DNA of 64,000 nt, taken from Anaeromyxobacter oryzae (GTDB lineage Bacteria; Myxococcota; Myxococcia; Myxococcales; Anaeromyxobacteraceae). The position numbers and the translations under genes are program-made. Positions 39,266-47,199 of this stretch are shown here, one piece after another (the first letter of the stretch is position 1; the number at the start of each line of letters is the position of its first letter). The notes below the pieces were generated by a model. That model was given only the letters and a program-made list of their open reading frames with translations. It ran no database searches and was not told the DNA's origin. The stretch is from the NCBI RefSeq assembly GCF_023169945.1, contig NZ_AP025591.1, positions 5,743,501 to 5,807,500 of the forward strand, given 5' to 3'.

Positions 39266-41506
39266 ATGGCCATCACCCGACGGAAGTTCATCCAGATCGG
39301 CGCGGCGGGCGCCGGCGGAGCCGCGGTCGCGTCCGGGCTCGGCACGCGCTGGTGGGGGCTCGACCGGGACCCGGTGCCGGACCCGGGCACGGACGGCGAC
39401 CGCGTCGTGGCGAGCTACTGCGAGCTGTGCTTCTGGGGATGCGGGGTGCTCGCCCACGTGAAGGACGGGCGGGTCACCAAGATCACCGGCAACCCGGAGC
39501 ACCCGCTCTCGCGCGGGATGCTCTGCCCGCGCGGCGCTGGCGCGACGGGCCTCCTCTACGACCCGGACCGCCTCCGCCGCCCGCTCGTGCGGCGCGCGAA
39601 GCGCGGCGAGGACGTCTTCGAGGAGGTCTCCTGGGACGCCGCGCTGAACGAGACCGGCGAGAAGCTCCTCCAGGTGAAGGCGCGCCACGGCGCCGAGGCC
39701 GTGGCGCTCTTCACGCACGGCTCGGGCGGCGTCTGGTTCAAGCACTTCATGAAGGCGTGGGGCTCGCCGAACGTCGGCGCCCCCTCGTACGCCCAGTGCC
39801 GCGGTCCGCGCGAGGCGGCGTTCACCCTCACCTTCGGGACGCCGCTCGGCTCGCCCGAGCCCATCGACCTCGCCAACGCGCGCTGCATCACGCTCATCGG
39901 CTCGCACCTCGGCGAGAACATGCACAACACGCAGGTCCAGGAGCTCGCAGAGGCGATCGGCAAGGGCGCCGGCCTCGTGGTGGTCGACCCCCGCTTCTCG
40001 GTCGCCGCGTCGAAGGCGAAGTTCTGGCTGCCCGTGAAGCCCGGCACCGACATCGCGCTCCTCCTCGCGTGGATGAACGTCCTCGTGGCCGAGAAGCTGT
40101 ACGACGCCGAGTACGTCGCGCGGTACGCGGAGGGGTTCGACGCCCTCGCCGCGCACGTCGCCGACAAGACGCCCGAGTGGGCCTACGCGATCACCGGCGT
40201 GAGGCCGGAGCTCATCCGCGCCTCCGCCCGCTTCATCGGCGGCGCCCGGCCCGCGTCCCTCGTCCACCCCGGCCGCCACACCGTCTGGTACGGCGACGAC
40301 ACGCAGCGCGAGCGCGCGATGGCAATCCTCGCCGCGCTGCTCGGGAGCTGGGGCCGCCGCGGCGGCTATCTCACGGCGTCCAAGTTCCCCGTGCCGGCGT
40401 ACCCGCTCCCCGCGGACCTGCCGCACGCGCCGGCCAAGGACCCGACCGACAAGCCGAAGGCGGGCGGGTACCCGCTCGCGACGGAGGTCCTCGCGAGCGG
40501 CCTGTGCGACGCGACCAAGCCGGGCCACGCGCTGTACGACCTCAAGGCCTGGATCGTCTACGGGTGCAACCTCCTCCAGGCGATGCCGAACCGGAAGGAG
40601 CTGCTCGACACCATCCAGAACCTCGAGTTCATGGTGGCGATCGACGTGCTCCCGGCGGAGGTCACCGGCTGGGCCGACGTGGTGCTCCCCGAGTCGACGT
40701 ACCTCGAGCGCGACGACGACGTGTCCGCGCCCCCCTACAAGCGGCCCTTCGTGGCGCTCCGGCAGGCGGCCGTCGAGCCGATGTACGACTCGAGGCCGGG
40801 CTGGTGGATCGCGAAGGCGCTCGCGGAGCACGTCGGCCTCGGCGGCTGGTTCCCGTGGAAGGACGCGAAGGAGTACGTCCGGACGCGGCTCGCGCAGAAG
40901 GGGCTGCCGTACGACGAGCTCGCCGCGAAGGGCGTCCTGCTCGGCCCCGCGGCGCCGACCTGCGAGGAGGAAGGCGCTCCCGTCGGCGCCGCCACGGAGA
41001 ACGGCAAGATCCAGCTCTTCTCGAAGGAGCTCGCCCAGCTCGGCTTCGATCCGCTGCCCGTGTACGTGCCGCAGGACGAGGGGCCGCCGGGGCACTTCCG
41101 GCTCCTCTCCGGGCGCGCGCCGCTCCACACCTTCGGACGCACCGTCAACAACCGGCTCCTCGCCGAGCCGTTCCCGGAGAACGAGGTCTGGCTGAACGCG
41201 GACGCGGCGCGGAGCCTCCCCGGGTTCGAGCTCCGCCCGCTCGAGAACGGCGAGCGGGTCGTCCTCGTGAACCAGGACGGCATCCGCTCGACGCCGGTGA
41301 AGGTGAAGCTCACGCAGCGGATCCGCGGCGACTGCGTCTACCTGGTCCACGGCTGGGGGCAGACGGCGCGGAGGCTCCGCTACGCCCACGGCCGCGGCGC
41401 GTCCGATTCCCTCCTCACGAGCCGCTACAAGGTGGACCCGATCATGGGCGGCACCGGCATGAACGTGAACTTCGTGCGCCTGGAGCGCGCCGGGGAGGCT
41501 GCCTAG
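39266..41506 (+). CDS. Tat-exported molybdopterin oxidoreductase, Phs/Psr/Sre type (operon B)
   Basis: 746 residues. Twin-arginine signal TRRKFIQIG at 4-12. The [4Fe-4S] motif is Cys52-x2-Cys55-x3-Cys59-x27-Cys87, and the likely Mo ligand is Cys178 in SYAQCRGPRE. Other segments match the operon A enzyme: LIGSHLGENMHNTQVQEL, VHPGRHTVWYG and APLHTFGRTVNN. It is clearly a paralogue, but the middle and C-terminal thirds differ enough to allow a different substrate. It should work in the periplasm with the ferredoxin at 41507 and the NrfD protein at 43807, the typical polysulfide or thiosulfate reductase (PsrABC/PhsABC) or SoeABC set. Confidence 0.88.
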   Translation: MAITRRKFIQIGAAGAGGAAVASGLGTRWWGLDRDPVPDPGTDGDRVVASYCELCFWGCGVLAHVKDGRVTKITGNPEHPLSRGMLCPRGAGATGLLYDPDRLRRPLVRRAKRGEDVFEEVSWDAALNETGEKLLQVKARHGAEAVALFTHGSGGVWFKHFMKAWGSPNVGAPSYAQCRGPREAAFTLTFGTPLGSPEPIDLANARCITLIGSHLGENMHNTQVQELAEAIGKGAGLVVVDPRFSVAASKAKFWLPVKPGTDIALLLAWMNVLVAEKLYDAEYVARYAEGFDALAAHVADKTPEWAYAITGVRPELIRASARFIGGARPASLVHPGRHTVWYGDDTQRERAMAILAALLGSWGRRGGYLTASKFPVPAYPLPADLPHAPAKDPTDKPKAGGYPLATEVLASGLCDATKPGHALYDLKAWIVYGCNLLQAMPNRKELLDTIQNLEFMVAIDVLPAEVTGWADVVLPESTYLERDDDVSAPPYKRPFVALRQAAVEPMYDSRPGWWIAKALAEHVGLGGWFPWKDAKEYVRTRLAQKGLPYDELAAKGVLLGPAAPTCEEEGAPVGAATENGKIQLFSKELAQLGFDPLPVYVPQDEGPPGHFRLLSGRAPLHTFGRTVNNRLLAEPFPENEVWLNADAARSLPGFELRPLENGERVVLVNQDGIRSTPVKVKLTQRIRGDCVYLVHGWGQTARRLRYAHGRGASDSLLTSRYKVDPIMGGTGMNVNFVRLERAGEAA

Positions 41507-42055
41507 ATGTCCGCCGCGAAGAAGCGCTACGGCATGGCGGTCGACACCCGCCGCTGCGTCGGCTGCAACGGGTGCGTGATCTCCTGCAAGACCGAGAACG
41601 CGCTGCCCGAGGGCGGCTTCCGGAGCTGGATCGCCACCGAGACCTGGGGAACGTTCCCCGACCTCGCGATGCAGATCCGCTCCGAGCGCTGCAACCAGTG
41701 CGGCGACGCACCGTGCGTGGCGGCGTGCCCCACCGGCGCCTCTCACGTCGCGGAGGGCGGGGTGATCCTCGTGAACGCCGCGAAGTGCACCGGCTGCAAG
41801 GCCTGCGTCGCCTCGTGCCCGTACGGCGCCCGGTACGTCCACCCGGCGGGGCACGTCGACAAGTGCACGTTCTGCCTGCACCGCGCGGCGAGGGGGAAGG
41901 ACCCGGCCTGCGTCGAGACCTGCCCGACCCGCGCGCTCACCTTCGGGGATCTCGCCGACCCGGACAGCCCCGTCTCGCGGCTGCTCCGGTCGCGGCGGCA
42001 CGAGGTCGTCCGGCCGGAGGCCGGCACCTCGCCCAACGTCTTCTACCTCGTCTAG
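41507..42055 (+). CDS. Four-cluster ferredoxin subunit (PsrB/PhsB-like, operon B)
   Basis: 182 residues; the ATG directly follows the previous stop. Cys motifs are CVGCNGCVISCK, CNQCGDAPCVAACP, CTGCKACVASCP and CTFCLHRA...CVETCP, the arrangement that binds four [4Fe-4S] clusters. It carries electrons between the molybdoenzyme and the membrane subunit. Unlike the operon A protein it ends after the ferredoxin domain (PNVFYLV) with no transmembrane anchor or cytochrome, as expected when NrfD is the anchor. Confidence 0.92.
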   Translation: MSAAKKRYGMAVDTRRCVGCNGCVISCKTENALPEGGFRSWIATETWGTFPDLAMQIRSERCNQCGDAPCVAACPTGASHVAEGGVILVNAAKCTGCKACVASCPYGARYVHPAGHVDKCTFCLHRAARGKDPACVETCPTRALTFGDLADPDSPVSRLLRSRRHEVVRPEAGTSPNVFYLV

Positions 42056-42063
42056 GAGGCACC

Positions 42064-42603
42064 ATGGACGGTCCGGTGACGGAGCGCCCCGCGCGCGATC
42101 CCGCGAAGTTCTGGAACCCTTACCTGGCCGGCGCCGCGCTCGGCCTCGTCCTCCTCTCCGCGTACGTGGTGATGGGGAAGGGGCTCGGCGCGTCCGGCGC
42201 GTCGTTCCGGCTCGGCGTCGCGGCGGTGCAGGCGGTCGCGCCCGGCCACGTCGCCCGGGCGCCGGGCCTGCGCGGCGTCGCCGAGCACGGCGCGCCGCTC
42301 GACGACTGGCTGGTGTTCGAGGTGCTCGGGGTCGCGCTCGGCGGGCTCGTGGCCTCGTACACGTCCGGTCGCCTGTCGCGGGAGATCCTGAGGGGCCCGC
42401 GCATCTCGGGCGCGGCGCGGCTCGGGCTCGCCGTCCTGGGCGGCGGGCTCATGGGCTTCGCCGCGAAGCTCGCCCGCGGCTGCACGTCCGGCCAGGCGCT
42501 CTCGGGCGGCGCGCTCCTCTCCGCGGGGAGCTGGGCGTTCATGTTCTCGGTGTTCGCCGGCGGATACGCGTTCGCCTGGTTCGTCCGGAGGGAGTGGCGA
42601 TGA
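42064..42603 (+). CDS. YeeE/YedE half-transporter with GCTSGQAL motif (operon B)
   Basis: 179 residues. ATG follows TAGGAGGCACC, a good Shine-Dalgarno. About four helices and the motif LARGCTSGQALSGGALLSAGS with its conserved Cys are present. Paralogue of the protein at 36432: both begin with a charged segment and FWNPYLAG/YWNPYLAG and end in a short basic tail (FVRREWR/FLRRQWI). The stop overlaps the start of the next half-transporter gene (ATGA), so the two halves are made together. Predicted thiosulfate or related sulfur-species uptake. Confidence 0.88.
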   Translation: MDGPVTERPARDPAKFWNPYLAGAALGLVLLSAYVVMGKGLGASGASFRLGVAAVQAVAPGHVARAPGLRGVAEHGAPLDDWLVFEVLGVALGGLVASYTSGRLSREILRGPRISGAARLGLAVLGGGLMGFAAKLARGCTSGQALSGGALLSAGSWAFMFSVFAGGYAFAWFVRREWR

Positions 42604-43790
42604 ACGTCTTCCCGTTCGAGTCGCTCGTCGGGGCGCAGCGCGAGCTCGGGCTCGTCGTCGCGGTCGCCATCGGGTTCGGGTTCGGCTTCGTGCTCGAGCG
42701 CGCGGGCTTCGGGCGCGCCCAGAAGCTCGTCGGCCAGTTCTACGGGTACGACATGACCGTCTTCAAGGTCATGTTCGGCGCCATCGTGACGGCGATGCTC
42801 GGAGCCGTCGTGCTGTCCGGCCTCGGCCTGATGGACCTCCGCGCCGTGGCGGGCACCGCCACGAGCGCGACCTACCTCTGGCCGATGATCGTGGGCGGCC
42901 TCGTCCTCGGGGTCGGGTTCATCGTCTCCGGGTACTGCCCGGGGACGTCGCTCGTGGCCGCCGCGTCCGGGAAGCTCGACGGGCTCGCGACGGTCGCCGG
43001 CGTGGTCGCCGGGACGGTCGTCTACGGCGAGCTCCTCTCGGTGAAGCGGTTCGCGGACTTCACCGAGAGCGGGTACCTCGGCCAGCTGTACCTGTACGAC
43101 CTGCTGCACCTTCCGCCCGCCGTGGTCGCGCTCTTCGTCGCGGTCATGGCCGTCGCGTGCTTCGTGGGCGCGGAGAAGCTCGAGGCGATCCTCGGCGGCG
43201 CGGACGCGCCGGCCTCGCCGCGCGCGCCGAAGCGCCTCGTCTTCGCGGGGTTCGCCGCGTCCGCCGCGGTGGGCCTCGCCACGCTCGCGTTGCCCTCGTC
43301 CACGGCTGCCGTCGCGTCGCCCGGCCGGATCGCGCCGCCCGCCCTCGCCCGCCGCGTCCTCGACGCGCCCTGGGCGGTGCGGGTCCTCGACCTCCGCCCG
43401 CTGGCCGCATGCGCCGCGGGGCGGATCCCCGGCGCGGAGTGCACGCCGCCCGAGACGCTGAAGGACCTCGCGCTCGGGGACGTGTCGGCCGCGCGCGACC
43501 TCGTCGTGGTGGGGGCGGGGACGGTCGAGCCGCTCCCGCCCGAGGTCCGGGCGTACCACGGCGAGGTGCTCGTCCTGGACGGCGGCTTCGCCGCCTGGAA
43601 GGCCTGGGCGCTCACGCCGCCGGCGCCGCCCGCCCCGGGCGCTCCGCCGGAGGAGGTCGAGGCGTACCGGCTGCGGGCGGGCGTCGCCGCGGCCCTCACT
43701 GGGGTGAAGCAGGCGGCGCCGGCGCCGGCGCCTGGCGGAGGCGCGGCGCCGGTGAAGCGGAAGGCGGGCGGCGGCGGCTGCTCGGGGTAG
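42600..43790 (+). CDS. YeeE/YedE half-transporter fused to a Cys-less rhodanese-like domain with GGCSG tail (operon B)
   Basis: 396 residues from ATG with GGAGGGAG upstream. Residues 1-200 are the GYCPGTS-type half of YeeE/YedE (GFGFGFVLERAGFGRAQKL, KVMFGAIVTAMLG, VSGYCPGTSLVAAASGKLDG). A further helix (about 215-232) leads to a rhodanese-like domain (about 250-345). Its DLRPLAACAAGRIPGAE segment is recognisable, but the active-site loop reads VVVGAGTVEP with no Cys. A Pro-rich stretch ends in KRKAGGGGCSG, placing Cys394 on a flexible tail, as in the separate protein of operon A. The fusion physically ties carrier to transporter. Confidence 0.85.
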   Translation: MNVFPFESLVGAQRELGLVVAVAIGFGFGFVLERAGFGRAQKLVGQFYGYDMTVFKVMFGAIVTAMLGAVVLSGLGLMDLRAVAGTATSATYLWPMIVGGLVLGVGFIVSGYCPGTSLVAAASGKLDGLATVAGVVAGTVVYGELLSVKRFADFTESGYLGQLYLYDLLHLPPAVVALFVAVMAVACFVGAEKLEAILGGADAPASPRAPKRLVFAGFAASAAVGLATLALPSSTAAVASPGRIAPPALARRVLDAPWAVRVLDLRPLAACAAGRIPGAECTPPETLKDLALGDVSAARDLVVVGAGTVEPLPPEVRAYHGEVLVLDGGFAAWKAWALTPPAPPAPGAPPEEVEAYRLRAGVAAALTGVKQAAPAPAPGGGAAPVKRKAGGGGCSG

Positions 43791-43806
43791 CGCGGAGGAC
43801 ACCACC

Positions 43807-44736
43807 ATGCACGAGCTCGATCTCTCCCGTCACAGCGCCCTCGTCGATCCCCGCCTGCACGTCTGGGGGTGGGAGATCCCGGTCTACCTGTTCCTCGGCG
43901 GCATGGCCGCCGGCGTCATGATCCTGGGCGCGGTCCTCGCCGGCCGCGCCGGCGAGCGGTCCCGCGCCGCGCGCTGGCTGCCGTTCGCCGCGCCGGTCCT
44001 CGTGTCCGTCGGCATGGCGGCGCTCTTCCTGGATCTCGCGAACAAGGCCCACGTGTTCCGCTTCTACCTCGCGCTCCGCTGGACGAGCCCGATGTCGTGG
44101 GGCGCGTGGATCCTCGTCGTGGTGTACCCGGTGACGCTGCTCGGAGGGCTCGCCGGGCTCGCCGACGACGAGGCGGAGGCACTCGCCGCCCGGGCCGGCC
44201 CGCTCGGCGACCTGGTGCGGCGCGCCCGCGCGTTCGCGCTGCCGCGCGCCGCCGCGCTCCGGACCTGGACCGTCGCGACCGGCGTCGGGCTCGGCGTCTA
44301 CACCGGGATCCTGCTCTCGACGCTCGGCGCCCGCGCGCTCTGGGGCTCGGCGCTGCTCGGCCCGCTGTTCCTCGTCTCCGGCCTCTCGACGGGCGCCGCG
44401 TTCCTCATGCTCTTCCCGGTCTCGCCGGGCGAGCGGACGGCGCTGGCCCGGTGGGACCTCGTCGCGATCGGCGGGGAGGTGCTCCTCCTCGCCCTCTTCC
44501 TCGTCGGGCTCTCGACGGGCGGCGCCGCGGGCCGCGCCGCGGCCGAGCTGCTCCTCGGCGGCGCCTTCACCGCGCCCTTCTGGGCGCTCGTCGTGATCGC
44601 GGGGCTCGCGGTGCCGGCGCTGCTGGAGGCGCTCGAGGCGCGACTCCACCTGAGATCGACGCTGGCGGCGCCGGCGCTGGTGCTCGCCGGCGGCCTCGCC
44701 CTCCGGTTCATCCTGGTGGCCGCCGGCCAGCGCTGA
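43807..44736 (+). CDS. NrfD/PsrC-type membrane quinone subunit (operon B)
   Basis: 309 residues with eight to nine hydrophobic helices. NrfD-type features are VWGWEIPVYLFLGGMAAGVM at the start, DLANKAHVFRFYLALRWTSPMSWGAWIL, GVGLGVYTGILLSTLGARALW and GLSTGAAFLMLFP. NrfD/PsrC proteins exchange electrons with quinones without haem. It completes a three-subunit PsrABC-like enzyme with the genes at 39266 and 41507, although the transporter genes stand between. GGAGGACACC precedes the ATG. It converges on the gene at 44759 after 22 bases. Confidence 0.9.
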   Translation: MHELDLSRHSALVDPRLHVWGWEIPVYLFLGGMAAGVMILGAVLAGRAGERSRAARWLPFAAPVLVSVGMAALFLDLANKAHVFRFYLALRWTSPMSWGAWILVVVYPVTLLGGLAGLADDEAEALAARAGPLGDLVRRARAFALPRAAALRTWTVATGVGLGVYTGILLSTLGARALWGSALLGPLFLVSGLSTGAAFLMLFPVSPGERTALARWDLVAIGGEVLLLALFLVGLSTGGAAGRAAAELLLGGAFTAPFWALVVIAGLAVPALLEALEARLHLRSTLAAPALVLAGGLALRFILVAAGQR

Positions 44737-44758
44737 GCGCTGAGCGCGGCGGCGGCAC

Positions 44759-45181
44759 CTAGTCGCCCGCGGCGGGCACGAACCCCGGCGTGCGCGCCGA
44801 CGCGGACGCGACCCAGAACACCGCGAGGTACAGCACCGCGGCGGCGACGAGCTCGAACCCGAACGCTCCGGCGGCCATCTCGTGGCCGGGCTGGTGCGTG
44901 CGGGCGAGCATCCAGGCCCAGGCCGCGCGGTGGAGCGCTGCGGCGATCGCGTAGCTGATGATCGCGGCGGGACCGCGCAGTCTCCACCCGGCCAGGAAGC
45001 ACACCACCAGCTCAGGCACGAACAGCGCACCCCACATCCACGGCGCGGGCGGCACGCCCTCCGCGATGACGGGCAAGATGACCTGGCGATGGATGACGAA
45101 ATGCTCGACTGCGGTCGCCGCGGACAGCGCGAAAACGGTGACCCCCAGCAACGCGTACTCCCGGACGCGGTCGCTTTGCAT
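44759..45181 (-). CDS. Four-helix membrane protein of unknown function
   Basis: 140 residues from ATG at 45181 (an ATG at 45214 is also in frame). Four hydrophobic helices are visible: around ALLGVTVFALSAATAVEHFV, MWGALFVPELVVCFLAGW, AAIISYAIAAALHRAAWAWM and FELVAAAVLYLAVFWVA. Possible metal or haem ligands are two His in the first helix region (EHFVIHRQ) and one in the third. No family is recognised. It is divergent from lpxB and convergent with the sulfur operon, so its link to either is uncertain. Confidence 0.65.
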   Translation of the reverse strand: MQSDRVREYALLGVTVFALSAATAVEHFVIHRQVILPVIAEGVPPAPWMWGALFVPELVVCFLAGWRLRGPAAIISYAIAAALHRAAWAWMLARTHQPGHEMAAGAFGFELVAAAVLYLAVFWVASASARTPGFVPAAGD

Positions 45182-45278
45182 GTCTGCGTCCCCCCCGAGA
45201 CGCCATCGCATCATGAAACATCGTGCGCCGCAATGCCCGCCGCGATCGGGTGCGACCGCCCCAACATGGAACGCGTGC

Positions 45279-45284
45279 TATAAG
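45279..45284 (+). promoter_or_regulatory. -10-like element before lpxB
   Basis: TATAAG, the strongest AT pocket in this intergenic region, ends 8 bases before the lpxB ATG. No Shine-Dalgarno is present, so a leaderless or nearly leaderless transcript is likely. No -35 element is clear. Confidence 0.45.
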
Positions 45285-45292
45285 CGGCCGCG

Positions 45293-46426
45293 ATGCCTGA
45301 AGAGATCCTGATCGTCGCCGGCGAGGCGAGCGCCGATCTTCACGCAGCGCGCGCCCTCGACGAGCTGCGCCGGATGCGCCCGGATCTCCGGGCGTTCGGC
45401 GTCGGCGGCCCGAAGCTCCGGGCGATGGGCCTCGAGGTGCTCGCGCCCGCCGAGGACATCTCGGTGATGGGGCTCGTGGAGGTCCTCCCGCGCATCCCGC
45501 GCATCCTCGGCATCCTCCGCGCGCTCGCGCGCGCTGCGGCCGAGCGGCGTCCGCGCGCGGCGCTGCTCGTGGACCTGCCGGACTTCAACCTCCGCCTCGC
45601 CGCCCGGCTCAAGAAGCTCGGCATCCCGGTCGTCTACTACGTCTCGCCGACCATCTGGGCGTGGCGCCAGGGCCGCGCGCGGAAGATCGCGAAGGTCGTG
45701 GACCGGATGCTCTGCATCCTCCCGTTCGAGGAGCGCTTCTACGAAGGCACCGGCGTCTCGGCGCGCTTCGTCGGCCACCCGTTCGCCGAGAAGCCGCCGC
45801 CCTCGGCGCCGGACGCGTACCGGGTCGAGCTGGGGCTCGCGCGAGCGCGCACGACGATCGCGCTCGTCCCCGGCAGCCGTCGCTCGGAGCTCCAGCGGCT
45901 CCTCCCGCCGATGCTCGACGCCGCCGAGCGGCTCAAGGCTGCGCACCCCGACGCACAGTTCGTGGTGCCCGTCGCGCCGACGCTCGCGCGCGCCGCGCTC
46001 GAGCCGTACCTCGCGCAGCACGCCGGGCTCGAGGTGACGCTCGTCGACGGCCACACCGAGGAGGTCGTCGGCGCGAGCGACGCCGCGCTCGTGAAGAGCG
46101 GGACGTCGACGCTCGAGACGGCGCTGATGCTGCGGCCGATGGTCGTGGTCTACAAGCTGTCGTGGCTGAGCTACCTCGTGGGGCGCCTCCTCGTGCGGAT
46201 TGCCCATTTCGCGCTTGTGAACATCCTGGCGGGTAGGGGGCTCGTCCCGGAGCTGCTCCAGGGAGAGGCAAACCCCGAGCGGATGGCCGCGGAGATCGAG
46301 CGGCTCCTCGGGGATCGCACGGCGCGCGAGTCGCAGCTCGCGGGGCTGAGAGAGGTACGTGCGTCGCTCGGGGAGCCCGGGGCGGCGCGACGGGTGGCGG
46401 AAGAGGTCGTGGGGGTGATGCGATGA
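45293..46426 (+). CDS. lpxB: Lipid-A-disaccharide synthase
   Basis: 377 residues, standard length. GT19 features are ILIVAGEASADLHAARAL at the N-terminus, GVGGPKLRAMGLEVL, SVMGLVEVLPRIPRI, VDLPDFNLRLAARLKK, YVSPTIWAWRQGRARKI, ALVPGSRRSELQRLLP and LVKSGTSTLETALMLRPMVV. LpxB joins UDP-2,3-diacylglucosamine and lipid X to form the lipid A disaccharide at the inner membrane. It begins the envelope run on the plus strand and overlaps the next gene by 4 bases (ATGA). Confidence 0.95.
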   Translation: MPEEILIVAGEASADLHAARALDELRRMRPDLRAFGVGGPKLRAMGLEVLAPAEDISVMGLVEVLPRIPRILGILRALARAAAERRPRAALLVDLPDFNLRLAARLKKLGIPVVYYVSPTIWAWRQGRARKIAKVVDRMLCILPFEERFYEGTGVSARFVGHPFAEKPPPSAPDAYRVELGLARARTTIALVPGSRRSELQRLLPPMLDAAERLKAAHPDAQFVVPVAPTLARAALEPYLAQHAGLEVTLVDGHTEEVVGASDAALVKSGTSTLETALMLRPMVVVYKLSWLSYLVGRLLVRIAHFALVNILAGRGLVPELLQGEANPERMAAEIERLLGDRTARESQLAGLREVRASLGEPGAARRVAEEVVGVMR

Positions 46427-47175
46427 GCGGAGCGCGCCGGGCGGTCGTCTGCCTGCCCACGTACAACGAGAAGGAGAACCTCGAGGCGATCCTGACGGCG
46501 ATCCTCGCCTCAGCGCCCGAGGTGGACGTCCTCGTCATCGACGACAACTCTCCCGACGGGACGGGCCAGCTCGCGGACGCCTACGCCGCCCGCGACCCGC
46601 GCGTGAAGGTGCTCCACCGCGCCGGGAAGCAGGGGCTCGGGAAGGCGTACCTGGCCGGCTTCGCGTGGGCGCTCGAGCGCGGCTACGACCTCGTCCTCGA
46701 GATGGACGCCGACTTCTCGCACGATCCGAAGTACCTGCCGGTGATGCTCGCGAAGTCGCGGGACGCGGACCTCGTGCTCGGGTCCCGGTACGTCCCGGGC
46801 GGCGGCACCGTGAACTGGGGCGTCGGCCGCAAGATCCTGTCCCGCGGCGGCAGCCTGTACGCGCGCACCATCCTCGGCGTCGGCGTCCGCGACCTGACCG
46901 GCGGCTTCAAGTGCTTCCGCAAGGAAGTGCTCGAGGCCATCGACCTCGGCAGCGTCGAGTGCTCCGGCTACGCGTTCCAGATCGAGCTGACCTACCGCGC
47001 GATCCGGCGCGGCTTCACGGTCGCCGAGGTGCCCATCGTCTTCGCCGACCGGCGCGTCGGGCACTCCAAGATGTCGAAGAAGATCGTACTCGAGGCGATC
47101 CGCAAGGTCTGGTCGATCCGCTTCTCGCCGTTCGCCCGCGCGGAGGGCCGGAACAAGGCGCCCCGCGCCGCCTGA
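46423..47175 (+). CDS. Dpm1-like family 2 glycosyltransferase (polyprenol monophosphomannose synthase type)
   Basis: 250 residues, the short soluble Dpm1-like form without C-terminal transmembrane helices. Motifs are LPTYNEKENLEAILTAI, VLVIDDNSPDGTGQLAD, LEMDADFSHDPKYLPVM (DxD), LVLGSRYVPGGGTVNWG and RDLTGGFKCFRKEVLEAIDL. Relatives transfer mannose or another sugar from a nucleotide donor to polyprenyl phosphate for periplasmic glycosylation. The exact sugar cannot be read from the sequence. Translationally coupled to lpxB. Confidence 0.88.
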   Translation: MSGARRAVVCLPTYNEKENLEAILTAILASAPEVDVLVIDDNSPDGTGQLADAYAARDPRVKVLHRAGKQGLGKAYLAGFAWALERGYDLVLEMDADFSHDPKYLPVMLAKSRDADLVLGSRYVPGGGTVNWGVGRKILSRGGSLYARTILGVGVRDLTGGFKCFRKEVLEAIDLGSVECSGYAFQIELTYRAIRRGFTVAEVPIVFADRRVGHSKMSKKIVLEAIRKVWSIRFSPFARAEGRNKAPRAA

Positions 47176-47199
47176 CCGTGGGTTATCCTCCGCCGCGTC

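Noticed and set aside
38705..42001. Minus-strand frame of about 1100 codons opposite the second sulfur operon
   Set aside because: It is antisense to the operon B arsR, molybdoenzyme and ferredoxin genes, with the Arg/Glu/His-rich composition of third-position-biased complement strands.
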